Below are positions 61,204 to 64,000 of a stretch of DNA of 64,000 bases, in pieces (within the stretch, counting starts at the first letter, position 1; every line of letters begins with the position of its first letter). The stretch is taken from contig QKMZ01000006.1 in the NCBI GenBank assembly GCA_003242885.1, positions 434,001 to 498,000 of the forward strand, in the 5' to 3' direction. This DNA comes from Candidatus Melainabacteria bacterium. Lineage in GTDB: Bacteria; Cyanobacteriota; Vampirovibrionia; Obscuribacterales; Obscuribacteraceae. Both the position numbers and the translations under genes were made by a program. The notes under the pieces are model-generated. The model did no database searches, was not told the DNA's origin, and saw only the letters and a list, made by a program, of their open reading frames with translations.

Positions 61204-61668
61204 TTAGAACGGAATCTCGTCGTCGGATGCAAAGATTGCGTCCAGATCGTCGGTGTCGCCTGCAGGCTTAGCCTTTTGGCCGCCTTTCACTCCGGCTTTC
61301 GCCAGATTCGCTTCTCCCTTCTCTTCTGAGAATGAGCCTTGTGAGCCGGTCAGGTTGGAAAGATTCTCAACGCTGACAGCGTCCACTTCCACTTCACGAC
61401 GTTTTTGACCGTCTTGTGATTGGTAGTTGTTGATTTGCAGTCTTCCGTCAACGGCGACCAGGTCGCCTTTTTTGACTTCGGTCGAGCAGCGCTCGGCCAG
61501 ATCACGCCAGGTAATCACTTTCACCGGTGTGGTTTCGACTTGTCCGTCTCTGGCAGGAGATTCGACAGCGATCGAAAATTCTGTAACTGCTACGTTTGTT
61601 GATGGTGTGAAACGCTTCTCGGGAGCGCGGATTACACGTCCGGAGACAACAATTTTGCTTAAGCTCAT
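61204..61668 (-). CDS. ssb: Single-stranded DNA-binding protein
   Basis: 154 residues. An OB-fold (SKIVVSGRVIRAPEKRF, then ITWRDLAERCSTEVKKGD and VDGRLQINNYQSQDGQKRREVEV), a flexible linker and the acidic tip DDEIPF that recruits repair and replication partners. Between rpsF and rpsR, as in many bacteria. Confidence 0.97.
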   Translation of the reverse strand: MSLSKIVVSGRVIRAPEKRFTPSTNVAVTEFSIAVESPARDGQVETTPVKVITWRDLAERCSTEVKKGDLVAVDGRLQINNYQSQDGQKRREVEVDAVSVENLSNLTGSQGSFSEEKGEANLAKAGVKGGQKAKPAGDTDDLDAIFASDDEIPF

Positions 61669-61718
61669 CAGCTAGTCCTCAATTGAGACTTGGATAGACG
61701 CATTCAAAACAACGGAAA

Positions 61719-62045
61719 CTAGGACATTACCGGTGTTTGCGATTCTTCAAAGACAACGACCAGGAAACGGATGATGTCTTCGGAAAGGGTCATCATGCGC
61801 TTAATCGTGGCGAGTTGATCTGTCTTTATCGTGAAGACTGAGTAGACGTAGTATCCGTCTCTCATTTTGTTTACTTCATAAGCCAGGCGGCGGCGACCTT
61901 TCTTCTCGGTCAACTCGACGTTTCCACCCAAATTCTTGATGTATTCGTCCACTGCTGCGGACACTTTATCGACTGCTTCTTCGTCGATGTTCGGACGGAC
62001 AATGTAAGTAACTTCGTACTTTTCTTGCTTTTCTTTGCGTGACAA
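61719..62045 (-). CDS. rpsF: 30S ribosomal protein S6
   Basis: 108 residues: YEVTYIVRPNIDEEAV, a central GGNVELTEKKGRRRLAYEVNKMRDGYYV and a last strand before a short tail. Starts at TTG 62045 with GGGGG before it; no ATG in frame fits. First gene of rpsF-ssb-rpsR, with an extended -10 promoter and hairpins upstream. Confidence 0.96.
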   Translation of the reverse strand: MSRKEKQEKYEVTYIVRPNIDEEAVDKVSAAVDEYIKNLGGNVELTEKKGRRRLAYEVNKMRDGYYVYSVFTIKTDQLATIKRMMTLSEDIIRFLVVVFEESQTPVMS

Positions 62046-62135
62046 GTTGAATCCCCCTTATGGTCATGCGCGTCCTGCTTTGCAGGCAAGGTGAGGCGAT
62101 ATAAACCGGCACAAGCCGGACCGGTAATTCTAGCA
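62046..62135 (-). promoter_or_regulatory. rpsF promoter and structured leader
   Basis: The extended -10 TGCTAGAAT (62127-62135, minus strand) starts transcription near 62120. The leader of about 75 bases forms CCGGC-TTGT-GCCGG and CCTGC-AAA-GCAGG hairpins. An S6:S18-binding autoregulatory leader is known upstream of rpsF in many bacteria, and this region could be one; the exact motif is not proven. Confidence 0.45.
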
Positions 62136-62299
62136 CGCACTGTAGTGAGCGCCCGGTGCGCTGCTGCTTTGAGCGACTAAAACTATTGCGTAATCGTCAC
62201 ATAGGCAGCATTTCTTGCGATCAACTAAACTTTTGATCATGGCGTCTCGTTGAACTCTTTGCTTGTCAGGTTAAAGAGATTACAATTGATCCGGAAAAC

Positions 62300-63265
62300 A
62301 TGAGGCAATCGGCTGTGGCAGCCAGTTTTCGCAACCTAATTCTCGTCTCTCTTCTCTGCTTTGCGCAAGAAGCTGCGTTGGCCCAGGGTTTGCAGAATAT
62401 GCCCTCCTCTCAAATCATGAACACCCCGCAAGGCAATTTCCCGATCACACCAAAGGGAATGAATGGCAGTGTCGGATCTAACATTTGGAATTCTGTCGGC
62501 TCTAGAGTGCCAATCGGCACTCTACTGTCGGGCATTCTTGAAGATGACCTTTCTTCCGGAAAGAATCAGCGAGGGGATGTTTTTTCCATCCGTCTTGAAG
62601 ATGGCTATTTCAGAAATGGAGTAGAGGTCGTTCCGCGTCATTCAAGAATTGTCGGCTCCATTGTCAGTGTTGTGCCATCAGCACTTACAGGTCATGGGCA
62701 TCCCGGCAATCTGCAAGTGAACTTACAGACAATAGTTTTTCCTGACGGAAGCAATACGCCGCTAAGTGGCTTTATCGTTCATAACCCCAACATGGATGAA
62801 TCGCAAAATCCGAGAAAGACAAATGCTGCAGATGCAGCAGCATATTACCCAAAGGCTGCGATCAATTCTCTGGGCATGGTGGGCAGAACTTTGAGCGGTC
62901 GCTTAATTGGCTACAAGCCGGGCTTCAGACAGCGAGGCGCAGACTTCAGAATGGAGAAGGGCGAGATTTTGGCCGTGCGCTTGAATCGTTCGCTCGATCT
63001 CAGTCATATGTCGCCCCCGCCAACAGGTTTTGCTCCCAGCAACTTACCCGCGCCGGGCTTGACCTCACCGACGGTGCCAGCGCTGAAATCCGGTCAGCCT
63101 CTATTGCCTGGGCCTGCAACAATTAGTGGCCCAAATGCTGTTATGGGCGGACCGCAGCCTGCCCCGACTTCTGCTCCAGGTCTTACGCCAACAAGTGCTC
63201 CCAACCAGATATTCAACAATCCGGTCGGACCGAAGCCTGGTTTAAACATGCCGGATCCATTTTAG
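62300..63265 (+). CDS. Secreted protein with a VirB10/TrbI-like beta domain
   Basis: 321 residues. A signal peptide (NLILVSLLCFAQEAALAQ) is followed by a domain (about 75-180) resembling the TrbI/VirB10 beta-barrel core: IPIGTLLSGILEDDLSSG, then VEVVPRHSRIVGSIVSV, matching the VPVGT and xVIPxGSxLxG features of that family. A Pro/Gly/Ser-rich tail (about 240-321) lacks the usual membrane-channel parts. No other type IV secretion gene is here, so an unrelated envelope role is more likely. ATG 62300 with GGAAAA before it. Convergent with the zinc-ribbon protein gene. Confidence 0.65.
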   Translation: MRQSAVAASFRNLILVSLLCFAQEAALAQGLQNMPSSQIMNTPQGNFPITPKGMNGSVGSNIWNSVGSRVPIGTLLSGILEDDLSSGKNQRGDVFSIRLEDGYFRNGVEVVPRHSRIVGSIVSVVPSALTGHGHPGNLQVNLQTIVFPDGSNTPLSGFIVHNPNMDESQNPRKTNAADAAAYYPKAAINSLGMVGRTLSGRLIGYKPGFRQRGADFRMEKGEILAVRLNRSLDLSHMSPPPTGFAPSNLPAPGLTSPTVPALKSGQPLLPGPATISGPNAVMGGPQPAPTSAPGLTPTSAPNQIFNNPVGPKPGLNMPDPF

Positions 63266-63311
63266 ATTTTGTACTTGCTGCACTTGCGTCATCTGCAAGT
63301 ATTTTTGGCAA

Positions 63312-63340
63312 TGAAAAAGGGAGGCAATTAAGCCTCCCTT
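63312..63340. terminator. Bidirectional intrinsic terminator
   Basis: AAGGGAGGC (63317-63325), loop AATTAA, GCCTCCCTT (63332-63340). The minus strand has a T-rich tail (TTTTTC) and terminates the zinc-ribbon gene; the plus strand has a weaker TTCTTTG. Confidence 0.8.
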
Positions 63341-63361
63341 CTTTGTATGTCTAGTGATTGT

Positions 63362-64000
63362 CTAGTCGTCTGACGATGCCGGAGCAGAGCTGACCATGCC
63401 ACCTCCACCCTTCTGCTGTTGGGTGGCAGCTTTATACTCTGCTAAATGGCGCCATCCTTGGTGAAGAATCAGTTGATATGCATAGATTTGCTCCAACCAT
63501 CTTCTTTCGCCTTCCGGCAGATCCGGGCGCTCCAGGCGGCGTTTGAGCGAACCTGTGATGTTGCGGGTTTCTTCGATAGCCTTTCTGTAATTTCTTACTG
63601 TGCGCTGCAGACCTTGTGCAACCACTTGTGATTGCGATGAAGGCTGAGAAACATAAGCGGCAGCTGCTGCAGGTTCTCGGTCTGCTCGATCAATTCTCTC
63701 GGTTCTGTCGCTTCTATCGGCCCTGTCAGTTCTTTCGGGGCGATCTCGGTCTCTATCTCTATCGCGATCTCTTTGCGGCGCGCGTTTTGGCTCCTCAGCA
63801 TATCGATCGGTTTCAGCTGCTACACCGTTGGCATCATTGCGTTGTGCTTGACGGCTTGCCGCTTGTTGCGCCAATGGATGCTGAATGACATTTTTGTGGC
63901 GCTCCGCTCCTCCGCGTCTTCTCTCTTTACGCTTTGCTCTGTAGCAGTCGAGACAATCACGCAGACGTGGATTCATATGTTCAAAAACTTTGCCGCAGGT
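63362..64000 (-). CDS. Zinc-ribbon protein with Arg-Asp repeat (5' end outside the window)
   Basis: The frame is open to the right edge. The first visible codons read TCGKVFEHMNPRLRDCLDCYRAK, half of a C-x2-C ... C-x2-C zinc ribbon, so the ATG at 63976 is internal and the gene starts outside. It continues with a mixed-charge (RD)n low-complexity stretch (RDRDRDRDRD, RADRSDRTERIDRADRE), then a helical C-terminal domain (about 125-190 from the ATG; LQRTVRNYRKAIEETRNITGSLKRRLE). Function unknown; the ribbon plus RD-repeat suggests nucleic-acid binding. A strong terminator lies after the stop. Confidence 0.7.
   Translation of the reverse strand, partial: TCGKVFEHMNPRLRDCLDCYRAKRKERRRGGAERHKNVIQHPLAQQAASRQAQRNDANGVAAETDRYAEEPKRAPQRDRDRDRDRDRPERTDRADRSDRTERIDRADREPAAAAAYVSQPSSQSQVVAQGLQRTVRNYRKAIEETRNITGSLKRRLERPDLPEGERRWLEQIYAYQLILHQGWRHLAEYKAATQQQKGGGGMVSSAPASSDD

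Overview
The window is a 64 kb chromosomal segment of a Gram-negative-type bacterium with roughly balanced base composition. It carries about 60 protein genes, one tRNA, several small or structured elements, and no rRNA, CRISPR array, insertion sequence or prophage. My best guess is a non-photosynthetic relative of Cyanobacteria (Melainabacteria/Vampirovibrionia, perhaps Obscuribacterales). The clues are a ferredoxin-metallo-beta-lactamase fusion of the cyanobacterial/plant type, a ClpR-like inactive ClpP, a cyanobacterial-looking primary sigma factor, and huge Pro/Ala/Gly-rich proteins. This is inference; only the gene content is seen. Initiation at TTG is common, even in housekeeping genes (metK, rpoD, trpS, infC, rpsF).

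Layout. 1-7.4 kb: end of miaB, a GNAT acetyltransferase, a duplicated EF-hand protein, Sua5/TsaC, a ferredoxin-MBL protein, and a NagZ plus FHA-cyclase pair. 7.5-11.4 kb: metK with a structured leader, divergent from an ECF sigma / triple-zinc-finger anti-sigma / Spy-like periplasmic sensor operon with an ECF-type promoter. 11.5-24.7 kb: a small membrane ORF, argS, a WYL protein, rpiB, glycerate kinase, a LysM protein, two large proteins of unknown function (one with DUF4388) and pepA. 24.7-31.8 kb: an ECF sigma gene beside a 1734-residue protein with an anti-sigma zinc finger at one end, a Roadblock/LC7 domain at the other and some 1500 residues of low-complexity sequence between them. This is the most novel-looking locus. 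31.8-41.1 kb: acyl-CoA carboxylase subunit with mgtE, rpoD, a 37-residue basic protein with trpS, an O-antigen-ligase-like protein and a MATE exporter. 41.1-50.3 kb: several lineage-type hypotheticals, a thiamine-diphosphate decarboxylase, the B12 subunit of methylmalonyl-CoA mutase, an orphan PemK/MazF toxin with a duplicated tail, a candidate structured RNA behind a perfect promoter, the folK-acpS-SAM hydrolase operon and clpR. 50.4-64 kb: a HAD phosphatase with a large diguanylate cyclase, tatC with an M50 protease and its dead paralog, infC-rpmI-rplT, tRNA-Leu, rpsF-ssb-rpsR, a VirB10-like secreted protein and a zinc-ribbon protein cut by the window edge.

Functionally the segment combines translation and protein quality control (argS, trpS, infC, ribosomal proteins, ssb, clpR, pepA), one-carbon and SAM metabolism, propionyl/methylmalonyl-CoA chemistry, and an unusually dense set of signalling devices: three sigma factors, two zinc-finger anti-sigma proteins, a nucleotide cyclase and a diguanylate cyclase.
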